Source: Promethearchaeia archaeon
GTDB lineage: Archaea; Asgardarchaeota; Lokiarchaeia; Sigyniarchaeales; SOKP01
Reading direction: 5' to 3'
Assembly (NCBI GenBank): GCA_029856145.1
Contig: JAHQWK010000004.1
Location: 180,641-244,640 of the forward strand
Length of the DNA: 64,000 nucleotides
In this document: in pieces, positions 37,334 through 45,921 of the stretch
Layout: each line of letters begins with the position of its first letter
Position numbering within the stretch: the first letter of the stretch is position 1
Position numbers and translations under genes: made by a program
The notes under the pieces: model-generated
The model's database searches: none
The model's input: only the letters and a program-made list of their open reading frames with translations
What the model was told of the DNA's origin: nothing

Positions 37334-37538
37334 TCAGATTAGAAAAATAGGTTTTTTGAAAAAAGAAATCTAATATAACTGATTTTTTTAAATTAATGTT
37401 AGCTTTTATCAATAATAAAATAAAATTATATTTATGACTGTGCCTTCTATAATCAATAATATACTTGATATTAATATATTATTTATAGAAATCACATCGT
37501 AGGTAAAGATAAACAAATTATATTTGTGAATAAATTAT

Positions 37539-38681
37539 ATGTCCAGTGTATTCTTGATAATAATAATAATTGGATTTGTTTTCACTTTATGTGTTAGTAT
37601 ATATACCCTGATTTTCATCTTCAAATATCATGGCAAATATGGTATAAGATTTACAGCAATTTTAAATTTCTTAGCGATTTTCAATGCTGTTATAATTTAT
37701 TCTACTCTTTATATGTTTTCGGTACTAATTTTATTTTCTGAAAGCATCAACATCTTATTATGGAAACTTTCTTTAATATCTGGTTTTATATCGTTATTTA
37801 TTACTTCATTAATCTACACATTTTTAAACGAATTCAAGAGGATTCCATATTTTCCTTTTTTAGTCTTTACTACACTTTTTGGGTTATTAATTGGATCGTT
37901 TTTTTCACCAAATTCGGTTCAGATTTCCATCAATTCTCTCAATTCTCCCCCATTTTTGGTTAATGATATTTCAATAATAAATTACATATTTAATCTTATG
38001 ACTGGATTAATCATAGGAATATTTCAATTATCCTTTGTGCTTTATTATTTCTTACTTTCTTATGTGATATATACTAAAGCAAGGAATAAAGAACCGGTTA
38101 AGGGTTTAATTGTTAATACATTTATCTTTTTTGTCCCCATCTTAATGTATATTTTATATATTACTTTTCAGGTCTCGATTTTTAGAGAATTACATATTCT
38201 TTCTTTATGGATTAATATCTTGTCGATTTGTTATATGTTAGTGAGAAAACCCGAAATGTTTTCAGAATTAACAAATAAAATTTATTACATCAATATTTAC
38301 CATAAATCAGGTATTTTATTATATTCCTATCAATTTGGAACTGAAAATAATCAGGTTGATTCAACTATATGGGGAAATATTCTTATAGGAATCAACCATA
38401 TTCTCTCTGAATTTGTTGATCCAAAAGACCAAATCGAAGTAATCCAAACTGACAACTCAGATATTATCGTAAATTATGATAGTCTTGGATTTGCTGTGAT
38501 GTTAATAACTAATCGTAAAAATCCTATTTTAAAAAAACTAATGGATAAATTTGCTAAAGAATTTAAAAATAAATATGAAAAAGAATTAACTGAAATTCAA
38601 GATCTAAATAAATTAATTAATGTTTCTGAATTCAAACAGACCAAAGGTGTTATTGAAAAAAATTTTCAAATGTACTTATAG
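37539..38681 (+). CDS. Seven-TM protein with cytosolic longin-like domain, copy 2
   Basis: 380 aa, paralogue of the preceding gene. Seven hydrophobic segments, then IYHKSGILLYSYQF, NILIGINHILSEFVD, a GFAVMLITNRKNPI strand-turn and a helix ending INVSEF. The shared C-terminal landmarks (SGILLYSY, ILIGINHILS, INVSEF/IDVSEF) show a recent duplication, while the TM parts have diverged. The 205-nt gap to copy 1 is AT-rich and could hold its own promoter. Confidence 0.65.
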   Translation: MSSVFLIIIIIGFVFTLCVSIYTLIFIFKYHGKYGIRFTAILNFLAIFNAVIIYSTLYMFSVLILFSESINILLWKLSLISGFISLFITSLIYTFLNEFKRIPYFPFLVFTTLFGLLIGSFFSPNSVQISINSLNSPPFLVNDISIINYIFNLMTGLIIGIFQLSFVLYYFLLSYVIYTKARNKEPVKGLIVNTFIFFVPILMYILYITFQVSIFRELHILSLWINILSICYMLVRKPEMFSELTNKIYYINIYHKSGILLYSYQFGTENNQVDSTIWGNILIGINHILSEFVDPKDQIEVIQTDNSDIIVNYDSLGFAVMLITNRKNPILKKLMDKFAKEFKNKYEKELTEIQDLNKLINVSEFKQTKGVIEKNFQMYL

Positions 38682-38769
38682 AGGTTTTTTCTATTAAAAT
38701 TTATAACCTATAAATATAAATAAAATAACCAACATTTGAAATTAAAAAAAATTTTGGTGTAAGAACAGA

Positions 38770-39324
38770 TTGTCAATAAAATTTTGTTCCAAATGTGGAA
38801 ATGAATTAGAACCAGAAGCAACTTTTTGTCCTTCTTGTGGAGCAGATTTAGGAGTAAAAGAGGAATTTGTTAAAACAGATTCAGCTAACGTAGAATACGC
38901 AGGTTTTGGAAGTAGATTAATTGCTCTCATTATTGATAGCATCATTATCGGTCTAATTGGTTCCACTCTTTCATTTGTCATCTTTATCTCGTGGATACCT
39001 TTTAATATTTTCGATCCTCTGGGTGGATGGTGGTATGTCGGCTTTCCCTTTGATTGGATGCTTGGATTTTTATATCACTGGGGCTTTGAAGCTGGTAAAA
39101 ATGGCCAGACTGTAGGGAAAATGGCAATGAAAATTAAGACTGTAGATGAGAAGACTTTAAGTGCCGCAACAACAAAGAATTATGCTATTAATAATATTTT
39201 TAAGAGTTCTCCTTTTCTAATATTAGATTTTATCATTGGAATCATCAAAAACTCAGGAGATTCTAAAAGAAGAATAAGAATCATGCAAAATACCTCTGAG
39301 ACAGTAGTAATTAATGCAAAATAA
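38770..39324 (+). CDS. Zinc-ribbon RDD-family membrane protein
   Basis: 184 aa from a TTG. The N-terminus is a zinc ribbon (FCSKCGNELEPEATFCPSCG). Then comes an RDD domain: YAGFGSRLIALIIDSIIIG with the signature Arg and Asp in TM1, a second hydrophobic region (WMLGFLYHWGFEAGKNGQTVGKM) and the usual GKNGQTxGK motif. Zinc-ribbon-RDD proteins are common in archaea and of unknown transport or regulatory role. Confidence 0.85.
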   Translation: MSIKFCSKCGNELEPEATFCPSCGADLGVKEEFVKTDSANVEYAGFGSRLIALIIDSIIIGLIGSTLSFVIFISWIPFNIFDPLGGWWYVGFPFDWMLGFLYHWGFEAGKNGQTVGKMAMKIKTVDEKTLSAATTKNYAINNIFKSSPFLILDFIIGIIKNSGDSKRRIRIMQNTSETVVINAK

Positions 39325-39462
39325 GTATGCCTAAAAATTTTTAATAATCTTTTTTTATTTGTTAGAAATTTATCAGTATCTAAATATTTATAAAGGCATG
39401 TTTGTATGAATATCCTCAGAGATTATATTTTCAATATCTCATTAATAGAGATGATTCTATAA

Positions 39463-39663
39463 ATGGAACAAATTCAAGATTATGAGTGGGCTCATGACTG
39501 GAAAATTATTGTAGGTATATTTGAAAATATTGATAAATTAAAATCATTATTTACACAATTAGATGTGCCTTACCTAAGAGTAGTTCAGCAAAAAATCCTA
39601 ATATTAAATCTTGAAAAATATGCTTGGTCTTTGCAGGAATACATTATTCAGAAATACAGTTAA
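39463..39663 (+). CDS. Small protein, 66 aa, unknown
   Basis: ATG at 39463. Contains WAHDWKIIVGIFENIDKLKS and a helical end (YAWSLQEYIIQKYS). It has two Trp residues and a predicted beta-alpha-beta layout. No family recognised and no neighbour in the same operon. Confidence 0.45.
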   Translation: MEQIQDYEWAHDWKIIVGIFENIDKLKSLFTQLDVPYLRVVQQKILILNLEKYAWSLQEYIIQKYS

Positions 39664-39712
39664 TTAAGGGAATTTTAGCTAATTTTTAAAAAATATATAT
39701 TTGCGCTCCAAT

Positions 39713-40429
39713 CTATTTTCTTTTCTTTATTTTATTAAAGAGATCCACAATATTTACCTTTAACATGAGGTAAACTGTAATAACAGTAAAATACATAGTA
39801 ATTATACTTAATATCCAATTTTCTGCCCCCAAGAAAATACATATATTAAATAAATTATACGCAAAAATAAGCATTAATCCTAATTTTCCAAGCCATACCC
39901 AAAAAATTGTCTTTTTCACATCATATTTTATCAAACCCAATGGTATTGTAATCATATCATCATTTAATGGGGTAAATCCAAAAAGAAATATTAGAAAGGG
40001 GGCAAGTTTTGGATGTTCCATTAGATATTGTTGATATTTTTTTAAGTTTTCTTTACGTTCAACTGAAATTACTTCTGAAGCTCCTCTACCAACAAGATAA
40101 CCCCCCATCTCTCCTACCAAGCATCCTAATGACGCGATAAATCCTACTAAAAGGGGAATAAAAATATTCATTTGTCGAAAAGGTAGGGAACTAAAACAAA
40201 CTACAAAAATATACGGAGTAGGGACAGGGAGTAAGTTTCCAATCATACACACCCAAAAAGTAATGAGAAGACCAGAGCCTAAATCTTGAAAGGGGGCATA
40301 AAGCGAAATATTTTCTATAAGTTCTCTATGAGATTCATTTAATAAAAGATCTATTACTATTATAGCTAAGGCTATAAGTAAAATAATGAAAACAAAGTCA
40401 ATCTTTTTAAGTTTCAATTTAATTTCCAT
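39713..40429 (-). CDS. VTT/DedA-like membrane protein
   Basis: 238 aa with about five hydrophobic segments. The region GNLLPVPTPYIFVVCFSSLP followed by GFIASLGCLVGEMGGYLVGR fits the VTT (DedA/TMEM41/VMP1) re-entrant loop and G-x3-G pattern, and FGFTPLNDDMITIPLG fits the second re-entrant segment. Family members are phospholipid scramblases or transporters. An N-terminal TM helix precedes the core. Last gene of a short minus-strand cluster with the gelsolin-like gene. Confidence 0.7.
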   Translation of the reverse strand: MEIKLKLKKIDFVFIILLIALAIIVIDLLLNESHRELIENISLYAPFQDLGSGLLITFWVCMIGNLLPVPTPYIFVVCFSSLPFRQMNIFIPLLVGFIASLGCLVGEMGGYLVGRGASEVISVERKENLKKYQQYLMEHPKLAPFLIFLFGFTPLNDDMITIPLGLIKYDVKKTIFWVWLGKLGLMLIFAYNLFNICIFLGAENWILSIITMYFTVITVYLMLKVNIVDLFNKIKKRK

Positions 40430-40490
40430 ATTCTTTATGATAATTAAGGTAAACGAATTAGAATTATAAAATTAATGATTTAAGAGCATT

Positions 40491-40658
40491 TTAAGGCATT
40501 GAAAGACTTATAAAAATAATACTTAAGATTATGCTAATAAAAATAACTACTATAATAACTATCCCAAGTATTTTTCTTTTCTTATGCCTTTTTCTTAATG
40601 ATATCCTGTGAAGCTGAGAAGGGCCACGTCGAACATGAGACAATGTACTTTCTTTCAA
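40491..40658 (-). CDS. Small tail-anchored membrane protein, 55 aa
   Basis: TTG start at 40658, 18 nt after the stop of the gelsolin-like gene. About 30 basic residues (RRGPSQLHRISLRKRHKK) precede one C-terminal hydrophobic helix (ILGIVIIVVIFISIILSIIF), the topology of a tail-anchored protein with a cytosolic positive head. It resembles Sec61-beta in size and topology but lacks a motif I can confirm. Translation start is uncertain because there is no ATG. Confidence 0.45.
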   Translation of the reverse strand: MKESTLSHVRRGPSQLHRISLRKRHKKRKILGIVIIVVIFISIILSIIFISLSMP

Positions 40659-40676
40659 AAAGAGATGATTTTAAAA

Positions 40677-41381
40677 TTAATTTTTTTCTTCATTTTCTTT
40701 CTTTTTTTTCTTATCTGTTTTTTGTAAAAGTTCAATTAATATCACGTTATTGAATGAAAAAAGTATCCTAGGAATGTAATTTTCTGCTAAGTAGGGACCA
40801 TCATCGATATCTTCTTTTAAGGGAAAGATTTTCTTCTCTTTTATAACTGAATCCAAATAATTTCTGTCGTATTCTTTGTACGCATATACTTTGTTATTTA
40901 CAATAACAAGTTTTCTTTCATAACCTTCAGGTATGTCAGCTTTTTCAATAAGTAATAGAATTTTTTCTTTTGATAGTTTTTCAAGCAATTCCAAATCTTG
41001 TTCAGTTCCCTCATATGTAGGCCCAGTCTGTGCTTCTACATACTCAGGTTCTTTTTCGATACCTGCGGCTACTTTGAAACCTAAAGTTTCATTACCCTCA
41101 TCAACAGCACTTATTTTAAAACCAATCCCATACCTATCCCTAACGCTCGGTGCTAATTTAGCAGCAATAAATTTCATCCTTGTAGTAGTATTACTCCCAT
41201 GCCAAATCCACACTCTATAATGAATAGGATCAACAAAAAGTAAAACGAAATCTGGATCTAAAAGTTCAGTTATTTGAATATCATCTGCCAATTCTAATTC
41301 TTGGAATTCACTTAATTCATCATTATATTGAAAAACAATAATTTTCTCTTTTTCTTGTTCTGGTAATTTATCATCTGACAT
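40677..41381 (-). CDS. Gelsolin-like domain protein
   Basis: 234 aa. The segment DPDFVLLFVDPIHYRVWIWHGSNTTTRMKF has the gelsolin signature of a strand, VWxWxG turn, then a long helix (TRMKFIAAKLAPSVRD). A second alpha/beta part (ERKLVIVNNKVYAYKEY) and a polylysine end follow. Asgard gelsolins can sever or bind actin. Cys/Ca-site residues cannot be mapped here, so actin binding is inference. It may be cotranscribed with the small tail-anchored protein. Confidence 0.6.
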   Translation of the reverse strand: MSDDKLPEQEKEKIIVFQYNDELSEFQELELADDIQITELLDPDFVLLFVDPIHYRVWIWHGSNTTTRMKFIAAKLAPSVRDRYGIGFKISAVDEGNETLGFKVAAGIEKEPEYVEAQTGPTYEGTEQDLELLEKLSKEKILLLIEKADIPEGYERKLVIVNNKVYAYKEYDRNYLDSVIKEKKIFPLKEDIDDGPYLAENYIPRILFSFNNVILIELLQKTDKKKKKENEEKN

Positions 41382-41463
41382 AATCTTGGTTAATCAGTCT
41401 TCAATTTATATTACTATATAATTTTACTAATATATTACTATTTTGACTTTTAAAAATATCTAA

Positions 41464-41548
41464 TGCGGGAAGGGAGATTTGAACTCCCGAACTCCTTTGA
41501 GACTGGATTCTGAGTCCAGCACCGTTGACCAGGCTTGGCTATTCCCGC
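41464..41548 (-). tRNA. tRNA-Leu (anticodon CAG)
   Basis: 85-nt type II tRNA. Acceptor GCGGGAA pairs with TTCCCGC, discriminator A. Anticodon arm CTGGA-CTCAGAA-TCCAG gives CAG in the loop. The long variable arm has a CTC/GAG stem and the T-arm is GGGAG-TTCAAAT-CTCCC. CCA is not encoded, no intron. A degenerate copy of its 5' 24 nt lies at 45791-45814, in the same orientation. Confidence 0.95.
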
Positions 41549-41756
41549 AAGCTTTTTTCAAAATCGAGAAACTCACCTATAACTCCTTTTAATTAAGAAA
41601 TCTTGCATTCTATTTAGATTTTAATAATTCTTAACAATTTTTTTATTGTTATCATTAAATGGATGAGTTATTATCGATTAATTCCTCGTTATATTCATAC
41701 AACCGAATGGGTTTGATATGCTAACCCTTGTATATCAAATATGGTTAAAGAACGTG

Positions 41757-41849
41757 TTATTTGCTTTCTCCCTCCTTAAGTTTTAGATTTGAGAAACTTT
41801 CAAGTCTTTGTAGTCGTCTTATTTCATTACGAATTTGAATTCCATTTAT
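41757..41849 (-). pseudogene. Frameshifted small gene related to its neighbour
   Basis: Thirty residues (NEIRRLQRLESFSNLKLKEG within) are open in a frame with no ATG. A good GGAGG site is followed after 7 nt by an ATG that is one nt out of frame and ends after eight codons. A single-base loss near that ATG would explain both facts. The NEIR-R-L core matches NEIRHLEDL of the upstream frame, so the two are probably duplicated units. Confidence 0.35.
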
Positions 41850-42020
41850 CTAACCTCCTTTTAATTTGATTTTTTTATTTTCTTCTCTAAAGTGTCTATT
41901 TCGGCAGATCTGACCAAATACGCGAAAAATCAAAAGATTAAGATCTTCAAGATGCCTTATTTCATTGGTTAAGTGATATGTTTCTAATGTTCTGTGTGAT
42001 TGCTTGAAACATTGAAACAT
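41850..42020 (-). CDS. Small protein, 56 aa, unknown
   Basis: ATG at 42020; the product begins MFQCFKQSHRTLETY, contains NEIRHLEDLNLLIFRVFG and ends with a basic Arg/Lys/His-rich tail (NRHFREENKKIKLKGG). It looks like a basic helix-rich small protein, perhaps nucleic-acid binding. No family recognised. Its NEIRxL core recurs in the frame immediately downstream. Confidence 0.4.
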   Translation of the reverse strand: MFQCFKQSHRTLETYHLTNEIRHLEDLNLLIFRVFGQICRNRHFREENKKIKLKGG

Positions 42021-42089
42021 CTTAGAATTAGATATCTAAATTAGAAGCAGAGAATATGAATAGAAAAAAGATTATTTTAATTATTTTTA

Positions 42090-42584
42090 CTAATTACCGA
42101 CCTGTAAAATTTCAAAACAAGAACCTATTTTATTTTTATTTCTTACCGTCTCAAGCGTTTCTTGAATTTTCTCAATTAAACGCACTCTATCATAATCCGT
42201 GGAGCCAAAATAAGCGAAATACTTAATTGATCTTCCATCAAACGTAGTAAATTTACGCAAATGACCATCCTTGTCATGAGAAACCGCGGTGTAATACATA
42301 ATATCAAAAAAAAGTGCAACTAACTCTAATACAACACGTTCATCTTTTAGAGGTTCTTTGGCAATCTCTTTCATCTTTTTTCGAATGCTAGTGATGATTT
42401 TTGGTCCAAATCGCTTCCTTCGCACTTCATGACATTTTTTGCATAACTTATACATACTATCCCTAAAGAATTCAGACTCACTGATCACCACAAACCCAAA
42501 ATCAGTATAAAAGACTTTTTGGTGATAGAAATTAAAATCGTCAGGATAGATAACCATTATAAAAGATTTTCCAAGAAGTTCCAA
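42090..42584 (-). CDS. Unknown protein of the island, 164 aa
   Basis: Starts MELLGKSFIMVIYPDDFNFY and contains LCKKCHEVRRKRFGPKII, with a CxxC that might bind metal. The remainder is mainly helical. No family recognised; upstream neighbour is the HEPN-like gene, divergently oriented. Island location suggests an accessory function. Confidence 0.5.
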   Translation of the reverse strand: MELLGKSFIMVIYPDDFNFYHQKVFYTDFGFVVISESEFFRDSMYKLCKKCHEVRRKRFGPKIITSIRKKMKEIAKEPLKDERVVLELVALFFDIMYYTAVSHDKDGHLRKFTTFDGRSIKYFAYFGSTDYDRVRLIEKIQETLETVRNKNKIGSCFEILQVGN

Positions 42585-42712
42585 TTATATCATCTCAAAA
42601 TTATGTTATAAAGATATTATAATAGAACTATTTAAAGGAAAATTCAATTCAATCTCAAGAATTCAAAAAGATCAAGTTTTTTTTTTAAATAAAAAGATCT
42701 AAAGAACCATAT

Positions 42713-43252
42713 ATGGAAGATATAAAAAATAAATATATAGCCCAACCACTTAAAGTACTTCAAATCCATAAAATCTTAAAAAAAATAACTCAAAATTATG
42801 AAAAGGAGTTAATAGAAACATATGAACTGATAAATGAGACTTTAAATTTCCTAAAATCCAAAGCTAATAATATAGGAAGAAAACCTTTGATACTCTTCAA
42901 TATGGCTGCGGTATATTTGATCATCTTATTTGAGGGATTCAATAAACAATTCTTCAAAGCCGCAGCAAATTTCGTATATTATGAAGATGAGATCAGTTTT
43001 GAAAAAAAATATAATAAGTCTTATAAACTTAAAGAAGAAATAATAGAAGGAGCATTTGGAATTGATTTAAAAAGGGAATTTAAGCAATGGGAACATATAG
43101 AGAAATTACATGAAGCTCGAAATCAAGTTACTCATAATATAAAGGATATTCCAGAACATTCTATTATTGAAATTTCCTATCACGCTGTAAAAGAATATTT
43201 TCAATTCATTCAGGAGAAAGTAATAGCTTTTATTGAAACGACAAAAGAATAA
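42713..43252 (+). CDS. HEPN-like protein with RX4H motif
   Basis: 179 aa, all helical. Near residue 140 is EARNQVTHN, i.e. R-N-x3-H, the RX4-6H active-site pattern of HEPN ribonucleases found in toxin-antitoxin and defence systems. The long preceding helices (AAVYLIILFEGFNKQFFKA) fit the HEPN four-helix bundle. No nucleotidyltransferase antitoxin (MNT) is adjacent, so it may be an orphan or belong with the AlbA_2 protein next door. Call rests on the motif and helical content. Confidence 0.55.
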   Translation: MEDIKNKYIAQPLKVLQIHKILKKITQNYEKELIETYELINETLNFLKSKANNIGRKPLILFNMAAVYLIILFEGFNKQFFKAAANFVYYEDEISFEKKYNKSYKLKEEIIEGAFGIDLKREFKQWEHIEKLHEARNQVTHNIKDIPEHSIIEISYHAVKEYFQFIQEKVIAFIETTKE

Positions 43253-43310
43253 AATAACACTAGATTTCTTTATTCTTTTTCAAAAAATGGTTTATATACC
43301 TAAATCCAGC

Positions 43311-44234
43311 CTAAGTTCTTGATGATTTAGAGATCATATTCTCATTCAAGTCTTTTTCTTCTGAATAAAATACTCCATCATTGGTATATATAAATCCTTT
43401 TATTTTTGTTGGCAAAGTTAGATTATGATTAGAGAGATCTTCTCTAAACATCGATATTGGGTAGTATCCTGAACATTTATCACCATCTAACAATTTTGTG
43501 TTTGGAGGTGTATTGAAAATAGTTGTTGGATACCTATAATTAGGTGCTGGTAACCATAAACCAAACCATTTATCATCATTTTTATTTAAAATCTGGAACC
43601 CATAACTGCCAACTGTTATAGGCCGGACAGATTTATTTACGCCATGTACACTTACGTACTCTTCTACTTTACCTGATTTTCCTACTAGACCAAATTCTAC
43701 TCTAACTTTGATATATTTTCTATAGGGGTCGGTCTTAATAATATATGAATTCACCTCTTCCATTGAAAGTTGTCTTTTACGGCCATCTGATCGAATCCAA
43801 AATGAATAATATAGAAAATTAGGGTTATTTGGATTATTTTTTTTCCGGATTGCATACAAACCTTTTTCTTTTGGGAATATCTGAACCCCCAAGATATACA
43901 AACCGTTAGATAAGAATATAGGATTTATAATAGGCGGTGGATCAAGGTGTGGGTCGATCTTAATATTAATAATGGTATCAATGGCATTTTTTAAATTGTC
44001 AAGCTGATCCCTACTTATACCTATAAGTTCAAATGGATCATCTCTTATCCCATACAATATATAACCACCTACCTCGGAATTGGCAAATGAAACTATATCT
44101 TTTCTTAACTCACTAACATCTCTACTATATTGCTCCTTATATTCAATATTCCGATCCTCTACATTATAAGGATCATCGCGTAGTAATTTTAAGTCATCAA
44201 ATGTCCAAGCTAAAATTGGTTTATCTATTTTAAT
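43311..44234 (-). CDS. AlbA_2 (Schlafen-like) domain protein, apparent ATT start
   Basis: 307 codons open from an ATT at 44234 that lies 5 nt after GGTG (44240-44243). The conserved AlbA_2 core (NIEYKEQYSRDVSELRKD, then VSFANSEVGGYILYGI) is wholly upstream of the first usable start codon, so either ATT is the start or the true start was lost. The first ATG (MYGIRDDP) is inside the domain. AlbA_2 proteins bind ATP or nucleic acid and often act in phage defence. A TAA in frame lies 18 nt upstream, so the frame cannot extend. The C-terminal 170 residues are unassigned. Confidence 0.75.
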   Translation of the reverse strand: MKIDKPILAWTFDDLKLLRDDPYNVEDRNIEYKEQYSRDVSELRKDIVSFANSEVGGYILYGIRDDPFELIGISRDQLDNLKNAIDTIINIKIDPHLDPPPIINPIFLSNGLYILGVQIFPKEKGLYAIRKKNNPNNPNFLYYSFWIRSDGRKRQLSMEEVNSYIIKTDPYRKYIKVRVEFGLVGKSGKVEEYVSVHGVNKSVRPITVGSYGFQILNKNDDKWFGLWLPAPNYRYPTTIFNTPPNTKLLDGDKCSGYYPISMFREDLSNHNLTLPTKIKGFIYTNDGVFYSEEKDLNENMISKSSRT

Positions 44235-44444
44235 AAAAACACCATATTTCTTTAATTAAAGATTTCTGTCATTGGAATTTATCTCACTATTCTTATTAAG
44301 TATAATTTAGGTGCTTTCTTAATAAGTATTTGAGTATAAAACATTTTTAATTTATGTGTGAATGTCTAAAAGCTATTGAGACAACCAAATTTTTTTACCA
44401 TTAAGTTTAAAAAAGTTATATATTTAGAAAGTCCTATTCAAAAT

Positions 44445-44612
44445 CTACTTATCTTGCTCTGTTAAAATCTTTTGGATTGAAACTACAGATTTTATTAGCT
44501 CCTTTAAAACGTCCGCTGTTTTTTTTGTTCCTAAAGTCCATCCACTTCCTATTCTAAATGATTTTAATCTTAATATACTCTCTTTTAGTTCTTTTTTAAT
44601 CTCTTCATTCAT
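44445..44612 (-). CDS. Small helical protein, 55 aa
   Basis: ATG at 44612 behind AGAGAGGTT. The product (MNEEIKKELKESILRL, then FRIGSGWTLGTKKTADVLKE) is a helix pair. No family recognised. The good ribosome-binding site and even codon use make it more convincing than other short frames here. It lies in the island between the AlbA_2 and LRR genes. Confidence 0.6.
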   Translation of the reverse strand: MNEEIKKELKESILRLKSFRIGSGWTLGTKKTADVLKELIKSVVSIQKILTEQDK

Positions 44613-44797
44613 TTTTTAACCTCTCTCGTTTATAAATATTAAGTACTCTATATTATATGTACATTGATAGAAAAAAAATAAGAGGTAAATAATCGATTTG
44701 TTTTCGAACAATTATGTTTTGTAATTTAACTCCCATAATTACAATTAAATAAAAAAGAATAATAAAAAGAAAAAAATTTTAGAATTTATTTTTAGAT

Positions 44798-44945
44798 TTA
44801 AAAAAATGTATATATGGATAGTTCATTAGAAATCTGAGGATTCTGGAGCATTTGAGTAAATAAATCTCCATCTGCCCATTCCCAGCATGCGACAGCATCA
44901 TCAGAATAAAACCTAGCATAATACCAAAAATTTCCACTACTTAAA
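44798..44945 (-). pseudogene. Possible remnant of a secreted or aromatic-rich protein
   Basis: About 49 codons read FLSSGNFWYYARFYSDDAVAC and continue WEWADGDLFTQMLQ to a TAA at 44798. The composition is protein-like but there is no start, and the upstream end runs into the opposite-strand LRR gene, so a breakpoint near 44945 is suspected. Low confidence. Confidence 0.3.
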
Positions 44946-44981
44946 AAGTTAACCGAAGTAGGAGATCCTAAAGCAAAAAAA

Positions 44982-45776
44982 GTGTTTAAAGATGAGATTA
45001 TAAAAAGATTTATTAGAGGTAATCCAAATGTTATTTCCTATTTCCTTGAAGAAAATTTTTTAAATTATTTTAGTAAAGAAGAGATTCAAATCTTATTTGA
45101 AAATTTAAACTCATCACCCATAATTAAAGAAGACCCAAAGTTAATTTTTCTATTATTAAATAAATTTAATGACATTGACGTTTCTGAAATAAAATGGCTT
45201 GATAATCTAAAAATAATTAAAAAATTGAATCTTACAGCCAATAAATTAACTTATCTTAAAGGAATTGAATATTTCACTCAATTAGAAAAACTGAATCTTA
45301 GTGAGAATCAGCTTGTGGAGATTAAAGGGTTAAGACCTCTAATTAATTTAATGAAATTAATTTTAAATAAGAATCATATAAAAGAAATTAAAGGAATAGA
45401 AAATCTTATCAATTTAAGGGAACTTTATCTTTGGGATAACAAGATAGAAGAGATTAAAGGTTTAGAGAACTTGAGAAAATTAGAAAAATTGAGCCTTGGT
45501 GGCAATCGAATAAAAGAGATTAAAGGTTTAGAGAGTCTTACAAACTTAACATCCTTAGATCTTAGTTATAATCAAATTACACGAATAAATAGATTAAATA
45601 ATCTCCAAATGTTACAGAGATTATATCTTCATTCTAATGAGTTAAAAGAAATGAAGGGAATAGAGAATCTTAGTAACCTTCAAGAATTATGGATCGCCAA
45701 TAATAAGTTACCTGATAAGATACTTAATAATTTAAAAAGTTCTAAAATTAAGTTTCATTTACATGAGACCAATTAA
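44982..45776 (+). CDS. Leucine-rich repeat protein (SDS22-like), probably truncated at the N-terminus
   Basis: 264 aa from a GTG. Residues about 55-245 hold eight LRR units of 22 residues with the pattern LxxLxLxxNxIxEIxGL, as in SDS22/Asgard LRR proteins. The frame is open upstream to 44922 (LTEVGDPKAKKVFKDEI), a sequence I regard as the linker that in longer homologues follows further repeats, so an N-terminal part seems missing. LRRs mediate protein contacts. The tRNA-Leu fragment starts 15 nt after its stop. Confidence 0.75.
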   Translation: MFKDEIIKRFIRGNPNVISYFLEENFLNYFSKEEIQILFENLNSSPIIKEDPKLIFLLLNKFNDIDVSEIKWLDNLKIIKKLNLTANKLTYLKGIEYFTQLEKLNLSENQLVEIKGLRPLINLMKLILNKNHIKEIKGIENLINLRELYLWDNKIEEIKGLENLRKLEKLSLGGNRIKEIKGLESLTNLTSLDLSYNQITRINRLNNLQMLQRLYLHSNELKEMKGIENLSNLQELWIANNKLPDKILNNLKSSKIKFHLHETN

Positions 45777-45790
45777 AATCACCATCGCTT

Positions 45791-45814
45791 TTGACCAAAC
45801 TTGACAATTCCCGC
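45791..45814 (-). repeat. Degenerate tRNA-Leu 5' fragment
   Basis: Reads GCGGGAATTGTCAAGTTTGG plus TCAA on the minus strand, matching the first 24 nt of tRNA-Leu at 20 of 24 positions, including the full acceptor strand. The rest of the tRNA is absent. Together with the intact tRNA it brackets a 4.2-kb island, as expected if the tRNA end served as an attachment or recombination site; however I see no integrase. Confidence 0.6.
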
Positions 45815-45921
45815 AAAATTTTTGTAAATAGTCCGAATAACTTATTTTTTTAAATAATAATTATTTAAAATTCCTAAAAATTTTAATGATTACTTTATAA
45901 TTGGATTAGTATGCTTAAAAA

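Larger units (their letters stand above)
41549..42089. other. Left part of the tRNA-bounded island
   Basis: Between the tRNA 5' end and the first larger island gene. It carries the two short related minus-strand frames listed separately (41757-41849 and 41850-42020) and otherwise no recognisable gene. Confidence 0.5.
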
